Positions 54,001-62,450 are shown, counted from the first letter of the stretch. The stretch is DNA of 64,000 nucleotides from Paracoccus indicus (GCF_003056335.1 NZ_PYWA01000008.1:1-64000); one strand, 5' to 3'. Numbers and translations are program-made. Notes: generated from the sequence alone by a model not told the origin.

Positions 54001-55041
54001 CTGGTCCGCAACGGCGTGATCGTCGCCGACCCCGATCTGGCGATCCGCACGGTGACGCTGAACTTCCTGATCCCGAACGGTGACGGCTATCCCTTCGATC
54101 TGGCCAATCCGGACCGGGTCGATCTGTTCGATCTGGACGGCGACGGCGTGTCGGACGGTCTGCGCGACGGCGTGGCCGATTTCGCCGACAACGGCACCGA
54201 ACAGGATGCCTTTGCCGAATACCTGGCGGCCAATCACGGCACTACCGCCACCGCCTATGATCAGGCGGACACGGGGCGCGATCAGGACCTGGGGATCACC
54301 AACCTGGGCTTCACCAGCCAGAGCGTGCGTCTGGACGATGCAGGCACCGCCGACTGGTCGCAGATCACCCAGACCTTCGACGGCAGCGGCGTGCTGCGCG
54401 AACGGGTGATCGACGGCGACGATGGCACGATCACCACCATCCGCTATGCCGCCGACGGCAGCAAGCTGACGGCCACCACCGCCGACAGCACCGATCTGAC
54501 GCCCCGCGCCTCCAGCACGGATGTCTTCGACACCGATGGCAACCTGTCCCGGCGCGAGGTTCTGCTGGACGACGGCCGGACCAAGACCGCGCTCTACGAC
54601 GGTGGTCAACAGGTCGGCCAGCTGATCGAGGGCACCGACGGGTCGTCGATCACGCGCAGCTATGTCGATGGCACGCTGACCCAGACCCGCTGGACCGCGG
54701 CGGATGGCGATCAGAACGTTCGCGCCGAGGCGGGCGACGACATCGTCTTCGGTGGCACGGGCGACGACAAGCTGACGGGGGGTGCAGGCGACGACACCTT
54801 CGTCTTCTTCGAGCCGGGCTTCGGTCAGGATCGCATCGCCGATTTCGACCTGAACGGCGACGACCTGCTGGACCTGTCGGGACTGGGCATCCAGTCGCTG
54901 GCCGATCTGCAGGCCCTCGGAACCGTGCAGCAGCAGGGTTCGGATGTGGTCATCCGGATCGAGGATGACAGCATCACCCTGTCGAACAACCAGCTGGCCG
55001 ATCTGACCGATCAGGACTTTTTCGTCCTGAACATCGGCTGA
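48061..55041 (+). CDS. Giant secreted nuclease / 5'-nucleotidase with RTX C-terminus
   Basis: A 2326-residue protein with many domains. Residues 1-165: lamin-tail-like domain (F-I-N-E-F-H-Y-D-N-A-G). 170-280: Calx-beta repeat. 280-410: OB-fold part of ExeM/NucH-type nucleases. 585-930: endonuclease/exonuclease/phosphatase domain with M-N-V-L-N-F-F, L-V-E-L-E-N-D, N-H-F-K-S-K-G, G-D-L-N-S-Y and S-D-H-D-P-I-V. 950-1430: choice-of-anchor I-like beta-propeller. 1435-2100: metallophosphatase/5'-nucleotidase with L-H-F-S-D-Q-E-G, G-N-H-E-F-D-F and N-G-G-G-I-R-A-S. 2230-2300: RTX calcium-binding G-G-T-G-D-D, G-G-A-G-D-D. No signal peptide, so type I secretion is expected. It would degrade extracellular DNA and strip phosphate from nucleotides. 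Confidence 0.9.
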   Translation: MTAIFINEFHYDNAGADEGEFVEIAGPAGTDLTGWSVVLYNGNNGAMYGTLPLSGVLADLGQGYGTLVVPAPGIQNGSPDAIALVDAAGAVVQFLGYEGSMTAVDGPAAGMTSVDVGVAEDGGTAVGMSLQLTGSGAEAADFTWAPASEATPGAANTGQDFVTGPAVTTYAIADAEAVEGDAGTTLMTFTVTRSDATGAASLDFATSDGTATAGSDYTAATGTVDFADGQTAAQIQIAITGDTDAELPETFSVTLTDPTGTLAITQATAQGTILNDEVTLISTIQGNAETQGANPAGGYDNRDASPLVGQVVTVDAIVVGDFQNGDGDEARSLGGFYLQEQDVDADGDAGTSEGIFVFDGSFGTDVQIGDRVRVTGTVGEYFGQTQIGSVTDIQIVSQGNPLPTAAVLQLGGDVSRDQSGGYQADLEAHEGMLITVPDTLTITEQFQLDRFNEITLFDTNGFEQTGPGGTTITGERPFTYTQFNTPDAAGNDAYLQEVGSRQVVYDDGLNQQNQPIGNLDGFQGYSDATAPSMGDTVTDLTGVLDYQWAGNAASGATWRIRGTQDGQNTFEDTNPRPDAIAEVAGDIKIASMNVLNFFTSIDGSGNEGVGPGLDQQGRGADSVEEYDRQLAKLTTAIEGTGAHIIGLVELENDFLDPGMAPGATGAQGDRGLPIEAIVASLNDSAGAEVWAWVDPGSEFVGDDAIAGGMIYRADMVQVAPGTAPAFLTDAQVDPALLSQSTTGSIFDGPSTSRAPLAATFETLSGGDQMTVVVNHFKSKGGSGEGADADAGDGAGNFNNQRLLAAQALDDWLGTNPTGSDTPNLLLLGDLNSYASEDPLAYLVDTAGFVDLAAEFVELGYSYLFDAMLGGLDYALASLEMFNHIVDAIEWNINSDEADALDYNLDFGRDPSVFDGDTPYRASDHDPIVVGIDFDKDDSPVTPAIYEGASFNGDITPTDALTLDHKGSFSLAGAEIAAHAAGRLYVTASTGLQIVDIADPSAPVLTKSIDFTAADYGFASTDITSVATNGSVVAVALPADPKTDAGQVVILDLDGNLVTSFDAGALPDMLTFTPDGTKLLVANEGEPADLSVSNPKGGVTVIDLVAGTATQVDFTAFDGQENALRQAGVRIFDGQSVSDDLEPEYIAVSADGLTAMVTLQEANAVAVLDLTTNTFDRIVPLGGKDFAGLLADFSDRDDGINLTTSNPVIGQFMPDAISSYTGADGRDYYVIANEGDDRDDFAPDGDSTRLKDATLDPTTFPDAEALQADENLGRLNVSGSSLLDGDTDGDGDIDQILTYGGRSFSILDQDGRMVFDSGDALERIIAEQYPELWDDGRSDNKGPEPEGVTIGRIGDSTYAFVGLERANTTMIFDITDPADVSFVTAAGQAGDIAPEGTLFIPAEDSPTGEALYVVTNEGSATIGIYGVEETPAPTQDRFTLELLHFSDQEGSTSALADAPNLSAVLNGLRAQDLGDDGIADNTLTLSSGDAFIGSPFYDASGAVFGSKGIADIQIQNELGVQAMSLGNHEFDFGTANLAGLISGDAPGDILGADFAGAMFPYLSANLDFSTDPALAPLQVAGGQAPQAGTVTSSVVMSVDSEQTGQTELVGIVGATTPTLARIASPGSVGITPGTFDNDPTPEQLDALAAQIQAEVDALLAANPGMDKVILLAHMQVLGIEEQLAPRLSGVDVIVAGGSNTRLFDENDRPRDGDSDQGQYPIFTTDADGNPIAVVNTDGSYKYVGRLVVDFDEDGHIIPESYDAGVSGAYATDDQGVADLGAQDLVDPEIQAIVDQLEDQIVATQSNVFGYSDVFLNGNRTGTDAGGDTDGVRTQETNLGNLTAMANLDYAKGYDGSVMVSIKNGGGIRASIGETVVPAGGTAPLRLPNGELVDGDGNVIKPEGAISQNDIASALAFNNGLSLVTLSPAELLQILEHAAASSGGGAFGQFAGISFSFDPDLPAGERVMQADIVDENGASTLALVRNGVIVADPDLAIRTVTLNFLIPNGDGYPFDLANPDRVDLFDLDGDGVSDGLRDGVADFADNGTEQDAFAEYLAANHGTTATAYDQADTGRDQDLGITNLGFTSQSVRLDDAGTADWSQITQTFDGSGVLRERVIDGDDGTITTIRYAADGSKLTATTADSTDLTPRASSTDVFDTDGNLSRREVLLDDGRTKTALYDGGQQVGQLIEGTDGSSITRSYVDGTLTQTRWTAADGDQNVRAEAGDDIVFGGTGDDKLTGGAGDDTFVFFEPGFGQDRIADFDLNGDDLLDLSGLGIQSLADLQALGTVQQQGSDVVIRIEDDSITLSNNQLADLTDQDFFVLNIG

Positions 55042-55047
55042 ACCTGC

Positions 55048-55076
55048 GGCCCGCGGCCCCTTCGGGGTTGCGGGCC
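55048..55076. terminator. Strong GC hairpin between convergent genes
   Basis: A 13-bp stem (GGCCCGCGGCCCC pairing with GGGGTTGCGGGCC, two G-T pairs) around a three-base TTC loop, six bases after the nuclease stop and just before the end of the convergent GntR gene. It lacks a T-run but is well placed as a two-way terminator. Confidence 0.65.
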
Positions 55077-55078
55077 GG

Positions 55079-55738
55079 CTATGCCCTGTCGATCCGGGCG
55101 AATGCCGACATCACCACGCGTTCCGACTGATCAAGATAGGCCGCCAGCCGTTCGCTGGCGGCCTGCGGTTGTTCCTGCGACAGCAGCGCGACGATCTGCT
55201 GGTTCGCCTGGATGAAGGGGGCATGCAGCAGTTCGGGCGCGTCCATCAGCCCGAAGGCCAGGCGCAGTTCGGCGGTGATCTGCGCAAAGAACCCCGCAAG
55301 ACGCGGGCTGTCGGTCAGATCGACGATGGCGGTGTGAAACGCGATGTTCGCGCTGCCGACGGCCATCCAGTCGTTTCTGTCGCGCGCGGCCACCGCCGTC
55401 GCGACCGCATCCGCCATCCGGCCCGCTGCGGCGTGGCGCGGCCATGCCTGCGCCAGTGCCGGGATCTCGATCAAGCGGCGGATGCGATAGATGTCCAGGA
55501 TCGTCGTCATCGAGGGCACCGCCACCGACATGCCGCGATTGGGCAGATGGGTCAGCAGCCCTTCACGCGTCAGCAGGCGGAACACCTCACGCAGGGTATT
55601 GCGCGAGACGTCCAGCTCGCCCGCCAGTCGCGCCTCGGAGAGGCGTTCCCCGGGGCGGAGTTCGCCCGAGGTCAGTCTGGCGCGCAAGCGGTCGGCGGTT
55701 TCCTCGGCCAATCCCGGGGCGGTCGTCTGGCGTGTCAT
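55079..55738 (-). CDS. GntR-family (FCD) regulator of the 5-oxoproline operon
   Basis: A 219-residue regulator: GntR winged helix at about 10-75 (L-R-P-G-E-R-L-S-E-A-R-L-A-G-E-L-D-V-S-R-N-T-L-R-E-V-F-R-L-L-T-R-E-G-L) and an FCD effector domain after it (F-H-T-A-I-V-D-L-T-D-S-P-R-L). The ATG at 55738 has GGAAG upstream. It is divergent from the transporter-pxp operon, so it probably controls it; 5-oxoproline or a related acid as effector is inference. Confidence 0.85.
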   Translation of the reverse strand: MTRQTTAPGLAEETADRLRARLTSGELRPGERLSEARLAGELDVSRNTLREVFRLLTREGLLTHLPNRGMSVAVPSMTTILDIYRIRRLIEIPALAQAWPRHAAAGRMADAVATAVAARDRNDWMAVGSANIAFHTAIVDLTDSPRLAGFFAQITAELRLAFGLMDAPELLHAPFIQANQQIVALLSQEQPQAASERLAAYLDQSERVVMSAFARIDRA

Positions 55739-55951
55739 CGTCGCTTCCTGTTTCTTGGTCCCGAATTGATCGGAATGCCGCGCAGGGGACAAGAGCCAAG
55801 CCGCCGTTGCCTTATTTATCGGCAATCAGGCAGTGTCATGCCAAAGATTGTTGAACAAAATCAGTCTGATCATCACAAAAAAGTTGACCGATCATGGGCC
55901 TGTCCGTCAGCCTCGGGCCAATCAGGAACATATTTCAGGGAGACCACGTCC
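55739..55951. promoter_or_regulatory. Divergent promoter region of the 5-oxoproline operon
   Basis: A 213-base A+T-rich spacer. It contains the palindrome TTGTTGAACAA at 55848-55858 and, just after, TGATCA-containing direct repeats (GATCAT at about 55868 and 55891). Either could be the operator of the adjacent GntR protein. Nothing distinguishes them by sequence alone. Confidence 0.4.
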
Positions 55952-57178
55952 ATGCAAATCCTCGAACGGCCCGACAAGGCTAGTTTGCGCGGCGGCCTGA
56001 TCGCCGCGATTTTCCTGATGGCGACATCCGCCATTGGGCCGGGGTTCATCACGCAGACGGCGACGTTCACGGCGCGGATGGGATCGGCCTTTGCCTTTGC
56101 CATCCTCGTGTCGGTCATCATCGATTTCGTGGTCCAGCTGAACATCTGGCGCATCACCGCGCTGACCGGGCGGCGCGCATCGCAGACGGCGAACATGGCG
56201 ATCCCCGGTGCGGGCTTTCTGCTGGCGGTGCTGGTGATCATCGGCGGCCTGGCCTTCAACGTCGGCAATATCGCGGGCGCGGGTCTGGGCCTGAACGCAA
56301 TGCTTGGGCTGGACCCCAAGATCGGCGGCGCGCTGTCGGCGGTGCTGGCCATCGGCATCTTCCTGTCGCGCCGGGCGGGCCTGCTGCTGGACCGCATGAT
56401 CGTCGGTCTTGGCATGGTGATGATCGTCCTGACGGTCTTTGTGGCGCTGGTCTCCAACCCGCCGGTGGGCGAGGCGTTGCGTCAGGCGGTCTTCCCCGAC
56501 TTCATCGATTTCGCCACCATCACCACCATCGTCGGCGGCACGGTCGGCGGCTATATCACCTATTCCGGTGCGCACCGTTTGCTGGACAAGGGGCTGACCG
56601 GTCCGCAGAACCTGGGCGCCGTCACGCGCGCGGCCCTGACCGGCATTGCGGTCACCGGCGTCATGCGCTTCGTGCTGTTCCTTGCCATCTTGGGTGTCGT
56701 GGCATCGGGCGTGACGCTGGATCTGTCGGGACAGGCGGCGAACCCCGCGGCGCAGGCTTTCTCGGTCGCAGCGGGCGAATGGGGCATGCGCGTCTTCGGC
56801 ATCGTGCTCTGGGCGGCGGCGCTGACCTCGGTCATCGGGGCGGCCTATACCTCGGTCAGCTTCCTTGACGTCTTCGGCGTCCGGTCCGAGCGTGCGCGCA
56901 GCATCGCGACGGTGTGCTTCATCGCCTTCTCGCTGCTGGTCTATGTCGCCATGGGCACCGCCCCTGCGGCCATCCTGGTCTTCGTCGGCGGCTTCAACGG
57001 GTTGATCCTGCCGATCGGTCTGACGATCTTCACCTATATCGGTTTCGCGCGCAGCGACCTGATGGGCGGGCACCGCTACAACCGCCTGCTGCTGTGGGCC
57101 AGTGCCGCGACCTGCGCGTTGACCTGGTACATGGGGGCCGTTTCGGTCAGCACCATCTTCGCATTCCTGGGCCAATAA
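55952..57178 (+). CDS. NRAMP-superfamily transporter linked to 5-oxoproline use
   Basis: A 408-residue membrane protein with about eleven helices. The first helix contains [17 protein letters not shown], where classical NRAMP metal transporters have the D-P-G-N metal-binding motif; here it is G-P-G-F, so the metal ligands are missing. The family branch (YcsG-like) is typically encoded with pxpA/pxpB/pxpC. It therefore more likely imports an organic acid, perhaps 5-oxoproline, than a metal; this is inference from context and the changed motif. GGGAGA lies upstream of the start. Confidence 0.82.
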   Translation: MQILERPDKASLRGGLIAAIFLMATSAIGPGFITQTATFTARMGSAFAFAILVSVIIDFVVQLNIWRITALTGRRASQTANMAIPGAGFLLAVLVIIGGLAFNVGNIAGAGLGLNAMLGLDPKIGGALSAVLAIGIFLSRRAGLLLDRMIVGLGMVMIVLTVFVALVSNPPVGEALRQAVFPDFIDFATITTIVGGTVGGYITYSGAHRLLDKGLTGPQNLGAVTRAALTGIAVTGVMRFVLFLAILGVVASGVTLDLSGQAANPAAQAFSVAAGEWGMRVFGIVLWAAALTSVIGAAYTSVSFLDVFGVRSERARSIATVCFIAFSLLVYVAMGTAPAAILVFVGGFNGLILPIGLTIFTYIGFARSDLMGGHRYNRLLLWASAATCALTWYMGAVSVSTIFAFLGQ

Positions 57179-57189
57179 GGGGGAACACC

Positions 57190-57957
57190 ATGACGACGAT
57201 CGACCTGAACAGTGATCTGGGCGAGGGCTATGGCGCTTGGCAGATGGGCGACGACGCCGCGATGCTGGATATCGTCAGTTCCGCCAACGTGGCTTGCGGC
57301 TTTCACGCGGGCGACCCGCGGGGGCTGATGGCGACGCTGGAGCAGGCCGCTGCCCGTGGCGTGGCGGTGGGAGCGCATGTCTCCTATCCCGATCGCGTCG
57401 GGTTCGGTCGTCGCAACATGGATGTGACCCCCGATGAGCTGCACGCCGATGTGATCTATCAGATCGGCGCGTTGCAGGGGCTGGCGCGGGCGGCGGGCAC
57501 GCGCGTCACCTATGTCAAGCCGCACGGGGCGCTTTATAATACCATCGCGCAGGATGCGGGGCAGGGGGATGCGGTCATCGCGGCAATCCGCGCCATCGAC
57601 CCGGACCTGGTGCTGATGGGGCTGGCGGGCGCGCCGATCCTTGACCGCGCCCGCGCCGCCGGCCTGCGCGTCGTGGCCGAGGCATTTGCCGACCGTGCCT
57701 ATACGCCCCAAGGTGCGCTGGTCTCGCGCCGCCAGCCCGGCGCCGTGCTGCATGATCCGGAAACCGTCGCCGCCCGCATGGTGCAGCTGGCGACCACCGG
57801 CGTCATCCAGTCGGTGGACGGATCGGACCTGCACCTGCAGGCCGACAGCATCTGCGTGCATGGCGACAGCCCCGGCGCGGTGCAGATGGCCGCGCAGATC
57901 CGTCAGGCGCTGCTGGCGAAGGGCGTCACCATCGCAGCCTTCGCAGGTGCCACATGA
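57190..57957 (+). CDS. pxpA: 5-oxoprolinase subunit A
   Basis: A 255-residue LamB/YcsF-family protein, one of three subunits of the ATP-dependent 5-oxoprolinase that opens 5-oxoproline to glutamate. Diagnostic segments: [33 protein letters not shown] and V-K-P-H-G-A-L-Y-N. It begins 11 bases after the transporter gene. Confidence 0.95.
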   Translation: MTTIDLNSDLGEGYGAWQMGDDAAMLDIVSSANVACGFHAGDPRGLMATLEQAAARGVAVGAHVSYPDRVGFGRRNMDVTPDELHADVIYQIGALQGLARAAGTRVTYVKPHGALYNTIAQDAGQGDAVIAAIRAIDPDLVLMGLAGAPILDRARAAGLRVVAEAFADRAYTPQGALVSRRQPGAVLHDPETVAARMVQLATTGVIQSVDGSDLHLQADSICVHGDSPGAVQMAAQIRQALLAKGVTIAAFAGAT

Positions 57958-58724
57958 CCCCGGCCGAGGCACGGGCCATCTACCGCAACGGTCCCGCGCG
58001 CCCGACTGCCGGAATGGCGCGCGGGTTCACGCAATGCAACATGATCTCGCTGCCGCGTGAATGGGCCTGGGACTTCCTGCTGTTCGCGCAGCGCAACCCG
58101 AAGCCCTGTCCGGTTCTGGACGTGACCGACCCCGGCAGCCATGTGACCGTCCTGGCCCCCGATGCCGATCTGCGCACCGACATCCCGCTCTATCGCATCT
58201 GGCGCGACGGGGTGCTGGCGCAGGAAACCCCTGATGCTGCCCAGGCATGGGCCGAACACCCCGATCTGGTCAGCTTCCTGATCGGCTGTTCCTTCACCTT
58301 CGAGGCGGGTCTGCTGGCTGCGGGCATCCCTGTCGCCCATGTCGAACAGGGCTGCAATGTGCCGATGTATCTGACCGACCGCGAGTGTCGTCCCGCTGGC
58401 CGTCTGTCGGGGCGGATGGTGGTGTCCATGCGCCCCATCCCTGCCGATCGCGTGTCCGAGGCGGTGATGATCTCGGGGCGGATGCCTGCGGTGCATGGCG
58501 CGCCCGTGCATGTGGGCGATCCGACCGGATTGGGCATCGCGGATCTGGCCCAGCCCGACTTCGGCAATCCGGTGACGGTGCCTGCGGGGCATGTCCCCGT
58601 CTTCTGGGCCTGCGGCGTGACGCCTCAGGCGGCGGTCATGGCATCGCGCCCGCCCTTCGCCATAACCCATGCGCCGGGGCATATGTTCATCACTGATACC
58701 CCCGAATCCCGGTGGCAGGCATGA
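57954..58724 (+). CDS. DUF1445 putative hydro-lyase (YcsI-like)
   Basis: A 256-residue cytoplasmic protein of the DUF1445/YcsI family. Family segments: [32 protein letters not shown] and [14 protein letters not shown] mammalian protein sharing this fold region acts as a D-glutamate cyclase producing 5-oxo-D-proline, which makes a link to 5-oxoproline metabolism plausible. The overlaps with pxpA (4 bases) and the next gene (4 bases) show it belongs to the same pathway. Confidence 0.88.
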   Translation: MTPAEARAIYRNGPARPTAGMARGFTQCNMISLPREWAWDFLLFAQRNPKPCPVLDVTDPGSHVTVLAPDADLRTDIPLYRIWRDGVLAQETPDAAQAWAEHPDLVSFLIGCSFTFEAGLLAAGIPVAHVEQGCNVPMYLTDRECRPAGRLSGRMVVSMRPIPADRVSEAVMISGRMPAVHGAPVHVGDPTGLGIADLAQPDFGNPVTVPAGHVPVFWACGVTPQAAVMASRPPFAITHAPGHMFITDTPESRWQA

Positions 58725-60289
58725 GCGCGCGTTTCCTGCCCGTCGGGCCCCGCTGTCTGCTGGTCGAGCTGGCCGATCTGGACGCCACGCTGGCGCTGTT
58801 CGATGCCCTGCTGGCCGATCCCCTTCCCGGCGTGGCCGAGGTGGTCCCCGCCGCCCGCACGCTGATGATCACGACGGGTCCCGGCGTGGCAGCCGATGCG
58901 GCACTGGCAGGGGCCATTCTGGCCCGCCAGCCCGCCCCCGGCACGCCGCCTGCGCCTCGTAGCACCGAGACGGTGGAAATCCCCGTTACTTACGATGGCG
59001 AGGATCTGCGCGACGTGGCCGAGCACATGGGGCTGACCACCGATCAGGTCATCGCCGCGCATCAGGATGTGCTGTGGCAAGTGGCCTTCTGCGGTTTCGC
59101 GCCCGGTTTCGCCTATATGACCTGCGATGACGCGCGCTTCGATCTGCCGCGCCGTCCGGCCCCGCGCACCCGTATCCCCGCGGGGTCGGTCGCCTTGGCC
59201 GGGCGCTTCTGTGGCGTCTATCCGCAGGAAACGCCGGGCGGTTGGCAGTTGATCGGCCGGACCGAGGTGCCGATGTTCGACCTGACCCGCAATCCTTCGG
59301 CCCTGCTGCGTCCGGGCGTTCGGGCGCGGTTCGTCGAAGGCGCGGCCAAGGTGTATGCCATGGCGACGCCTGCGGCTGCGATGACGCCGACGGGGCTGGC
59401 GATCGTGCAATCGCCCTTTCCGATGCTTGTCCAGGATGCGGGCCGGATGGGGCAGGCGGGGCAGGGGGTCTCGGCCTCGGGGGCGCTGGACCTGGGGGCG
59501 CTGCGGCGTGCGAACCGCGCCGTGGGCAATCCCTCCGATGATCCCGCGCTGGAGATCACCCTTGGCCCCGTCCGCCTGCGCGCCGATTGTGCTATGACGC
59601 TGGCGCTGGCCGGTGCGGGGCAAGCAGTGGTGATTCACCCGCAGGGCCGCACGACCATCGATCCGGGCGCGGCCTTCGCGCTGGACGCGGGCGATCAGGT
59701 CCAGATCGACCCGCCCGCCCGCGGCATGCGCAGCTATCTGGCGATGCGCGGCGGCTTCGATGTGGCCCCGGTGCTGGGGTCGGCCTCGACCGACACGCTG
59801 GCCCATATCGGGCCGCCCGCGCTGACGACGGGTGACGCCGTCGCGCCCGCGAACCGGCCCACCGCCGCCATTACGCCGCCAGCCTCCGCCCCCGATCTGC
59901 CCATGGCCGATCAGGTGGTGGAACTGCCCGTGACGCTTGGCCCCCGCACCGATTGGTTCCATCCCAAGATGGTCGAGCGTTTCCTGGCACAGGACTGGCA
60001 GGTGACGGCGCAATCCTCGCGCGTGGGGATCCGTCTGGCGGGTGAGGCGCTGACCCGCGACGCCGGCGAACTGCCGTCCGAGGGCACCGCGACCGGCGCC
60101 ATCCAGATCCCGCATTCCGGCCAGCCATTGCTGTTTCTGGCCGATCACCCGCTGACAGGCGGCTATCCGGTCATTGCGACGGTTCAACCTCAGGCGCTTG
60201 ATCTGGCCGGTCAGATCCCCCCCGGCGCCCGCATCCGCTTTGTCGCCGATGCCCCCTTTGCCCCCATTACCCCGGAAGGCCAACCATGA
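58721..60289 (+). CDS. Fused 5-oxoprolinase subunits B and C
   Basis: A 522-residue fusion. The first about 225 residues are PxpB (KipI/allophanate hydrolase subunit 1 fold: [11 protein letters not shown] and [13 protein letters not shown]). The rest is PxpC (Kip[39 protein letters not shown]). In Bacillus and E. coli these are separate genes; here they form one chain. With PxpA they make the complete 5-oxoprolinase. Overlaps at both ends are four bases. Confidence 0.93.
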   Translation: MSARFLPVGPRCLLVELADLDATLALFDALLADPLPGVAEVVPAARTLMITTGPGVAADAALAGAILARQPAPGTPPAPRSTETVEIPVTYDGEDLRDVAEHMGLTTDQVIAAHQDVLWQVAFCGFAPGFAYMTCDDARFDLPRRPAPRTRIPAGSVALAGRFCGVYPQETPGGWQLIGRTEVPMFDLTRNPSALLRPGVRARFVEGAAKVYAMATPAAAMTPTGLAIVQSPFPMLVQDAGRMGQAGQGVSASGALDLGALRRANRAVGNPSDDPALEITLGPVRLRADCAMTLALAGAGQAVVIHPQGRTTIDPGAAFALDAGDQVQIDPPARGMRSYLAMRGGFDVAPVLGSASTDTLAHIGPPALTTGDAVAPANRPTAAITPPASAPDLPMADQVVELPVTLGPRTDWFHPKMVERFLAQDWQVTAQSSRVGIRLAGEALTRDAGELPSEGTATGAIQIPHSGQPLLFLADHPLTGGYPVIATVQPQALDLAGQIPPGARIRFVADAPFAPITPEGQP

Positions 60290-62055
60290 CCCTGTTCCAC
60301 GACAGCGCCACGCTGCGCCCCATCGACCGCCTGCTGATCGCAAACCGTGGTGAAATCGCCCTGCGCGTCATCCGCGCCTGCCGTGACATGGGCATCGAGA
60401 CCATCGCCGTCTATGCCGATCCCGACCGCGACGCCCCCTTCGTGCGCATGGCCGATCACGCCTATGCGCTGGATGGCTTTCGCCCCGGAGAGACCTATCT
60501 GGACCAGCGCAAGATCCTGGACATCGCCGCGCGTGCAGGTGCCGATGCCATCCATCCCGGCTATGGCTTCCTGTCGGAAAACGCCGATTTTGCCCGTGCC
60601 GTGCAGGATGCGGGCATCATCTGGGTCGGTCCCGATCCCGATGTCATCGACGCGCTTGGCGACAAGATCCGCGCGCGTGAAATCGCGCAGGCGGTCGGTG
60701 CGCCGCTGGTCGCGGGCAGCCCCGGTCCGGTGGACAGCGGCGCGGATGCCCTGGCCTTCGCACGCGAACACGGGCTGCCCATCGCCATCAAGGCAGCTTT
60801 CGGCGGCGGCGGGCGCGGCATGAAGATCGCCTGGTCGCTGGACGAGGTCGAGGAGCTGTTCGACAGCGCCGTGCGCGAGGCCGTCACCGCCTTCGGTCGC
60901 GGCGAATGCTTCATCGAGCAGTTCCTCGATCGCCCCCGCCACATCGAGGCGCAGGTGCTGGGCGACCGTCACGGCACCGTCAAGGTGCTGGGCACCCGCG
61001 ACTGTTCCCTGCAGCGCCGCAACCAGAAGCTGGTCGAGGAAGCCCCCGCCCCCTTCCTGACCGACGAACAGCGCGACCGCATCCACCAATCGGCAAAGGC
61101 GATCTGCGCCCATGCGGGCTATAGCGGTGCCGGAACGGTCGAATTCCTGCTGTCGGCCAATGGCACGATCTCGTTCCTCGAGGTGAACACGCGCCTTCAG
61201 GTCGAACATCCGGTGACCGAGGAAACCACCGGCATCGACCTGGTGACCGCCATGATCCGCGTGGCCCAAGGCGCGGCCATCGCCGATGACAGCGTGCCCA
61301 CCCCGCGCGGCCACGCCATCGAGTTCCGCATCAACGCCGAGGATCCGGGCCGCGGCTTCCTGCCCACGCCCGGTCCCATCGACCTGTGGCAGCCCCCCGC
61401 CGGGCCGGGCATCCGGTTGGACAGCGGCGTCGAACAGGGCGGACAGGTCGCGGGCAGCTTCGACAGCATGATGGCCAAGCTGATCGTCACGGGGCAGGAC
61501 CGCGAACAGGCGCTGACCCGCGCGGCCCGTGCGCTGAATGAATTCCGCATCGAGGGCGTGGCCTCGGTGCTGCCCTTCCACCGCGCCGTCCTGACCACGC
61601 CCGAGTTCCGCGCCGAAGGCGGCGATTTCGGCGTCCACTGCCGCTGGATCGAGACGGATTTCGCCGACCGCCTGACCGCGGCCGTCACCCCGGCCAAGCG
61701 CGTGACACCCGCCGCCGATGTCGCGATGATGCGCCTGTCGATCGAGATCGACGGCAAGCGGCACGACCTTGCCCTGCCGCAGGGGATGCTCTCGATGGGG
61801 GGCGGTACCGCGCCTGCCGCCGAAGCGCCCGAGGCTGCCGAACCCGGCGCCGTCACGGCACCCGTCGCGGGCATCCTGTCGCTATGGCAGGCCGAGGATG
61901 GCGATGAGGTCACCGAAGGTCAGGTCATCGCCGTCATCGAGGCAATGAAGATGGAGACGCGAATCGAGGCCCCCTGCAGCGGTCGTCTGACCCGCAAGGC
62001 CGAACAGGGCCAGACCCTTGCCCATGGCGCGCAGATCGCCCTTGTCACAACCTGA
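60286..62055 (+). CDS. Biotin carboxylase fused to biotin carboxyl carrier domain
   Basis: A 589-residue protein. Residues about 15-460 form the biotin carboxylase (R-L-L-I-A-N-R-G-E-I-A-L-R-V-I-R, Y-G-F-L-S-E-N-A, G-G-G-G-R-G-M, E-V-N-T-R-L-Q-V-E-H). The last about 70 form the biotinyl domain with E-A-M-K-M-E-T, biotin-bearing Lys at 555. Such fusions are usually alpha subunits of acyl-CoA carboxylases, but no carboxyltransferase gene is in the operon. In many bacteria accC/accB-like genes cluster with pxp genes, so a role in 5-oxoproline use is inferred. It is last in the operon, before a hairpin. Confidence 0.88.
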   Translation: MTLFHDSATLRPIDRLLIANRGEIALRVIRACRDMGIETIAVYADPDRDAPFVRMADHAYALDGFRPGETYLDQRKILDIAARAGADAIHPGYGFLSENADFARAVQDAGIIWVGPDPDVIDALGDKIRAREIAQAVGAPLVAGSPGPVDSGADALAFAREHGLPIAIKAAFGGGGRGMKIAWSLDEVEELFDSAVREAVTAFGRGECFIEQFLDRPRHIEAQVLGDRHGTVKVLGTRDCSLQRRNQKLVEEAPAPFLTDEQRDRIHQSAKAICAHAGYSGAGTVEFLLSANGTISFLEVNTRLQVEHPVTEETTGIDLVTAMIRVAQGAAIADDSVPTPRGHAIEFRINAEDPGRGFLPTPGPIDLWQPPAGPGIRLDSGVEQGGQVAGSFDSMMAKLIVTGQDREQALTRAARALNEFRIEGVASVLPFHRAVLTTPEFRAEGGDFGVHCRWIETDFADRLTAAVTPAKRVTPAADVAMMRLSIEIDGKRHDLALPQGMLSMGGGTAPAAEAPEAAEPGAVTAPVAGILSLWQAEDGDEVTEGQVIAVIEAMKMETRIEAPCSGRLTRKAEQGQTLAHGAQIALVTT

Positions 62056-62065
62056 GGCGGTCGCA

Positions 62066-62091
62066 CCCCCGATCCGATCGCGGATCGGGGG
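62066..62091. terminator. Hairpin ending the 5-oxoproline operon
   Basis: CCCCCGATCCG-ATCG-CGGATCGGGGG, a perfect 11-bp stem with four-base loop, ten bases after the last stop of the operon. There is no T-run, as is common for terminators in high-GC alphaproteobacteria. Confidence 0.7.
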
Positions 62092-62225
62092 CATGCATCC
62101 GGCAAAACCGGCAAAACCTTGCACAAATCCCCGCCCGCGGCCTGCCGTGCGTCATAGATCAGTGGCCTGATCCGTTTTCTGTTGCTAGCATTTGTTCGTT
62201 AATGTTGCGATTTTACGAGGCCATG

Positions 62226-62450
62226 ATGAAGCAGACCATCGACATGATGGGCCGTGATCCCCCACAGCTGCTGGCCAGGGCGGAATTCACGCTGGACATG
62301 ATCCGAAACCTGCTTGTCGTGGCCGAAGCCACGGCCGAGGGCAGGCCGGTCATGGTCGAGTTCCGCAGCTTCGGGGTCTGGGCCCTGACCCCCGAGGGCC
62401 ATCGCCTGTTCGTGGGTCACGTCGAAGACGCCGATCCGCAGGACGGTTGA
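62226..62450 (+). CDS. Small protein homologous to the luxI-linked small protein
   Basis: A 74-residue soluble protein (L-A-R-A-E-F-T-L-D-M-I-R-N-L-L...V-E-F-R-S-F-G-V-W-A-L-T). The core is homologous to the 69-residue product at 32073-32282 (16 of 37 aligned positions identical). GAGG lies five bases before the ATG at 62226; an ATG at 62202 gives an 82-residue version without a ribosome-binding site. It stands alone, convergent to the mannitol-dehydrogenase-type gene. Function unknown. Confidence 0.68.
   Translation: MKQTIDMMGRDPPQLLARAEFTLDMIRNLLVVAEATAEGRPVMVEFRSFGVWALTPEGHRLFVGHVEDADPQDG

Noticed and set aside
59167..59181. CCCCGCGGGG in the pxpB-pxpC gene as a parS-like site
   Set aside because: The CTT/AAG outer arms are missing; GC palindromes of ten bases are expected by chance here.
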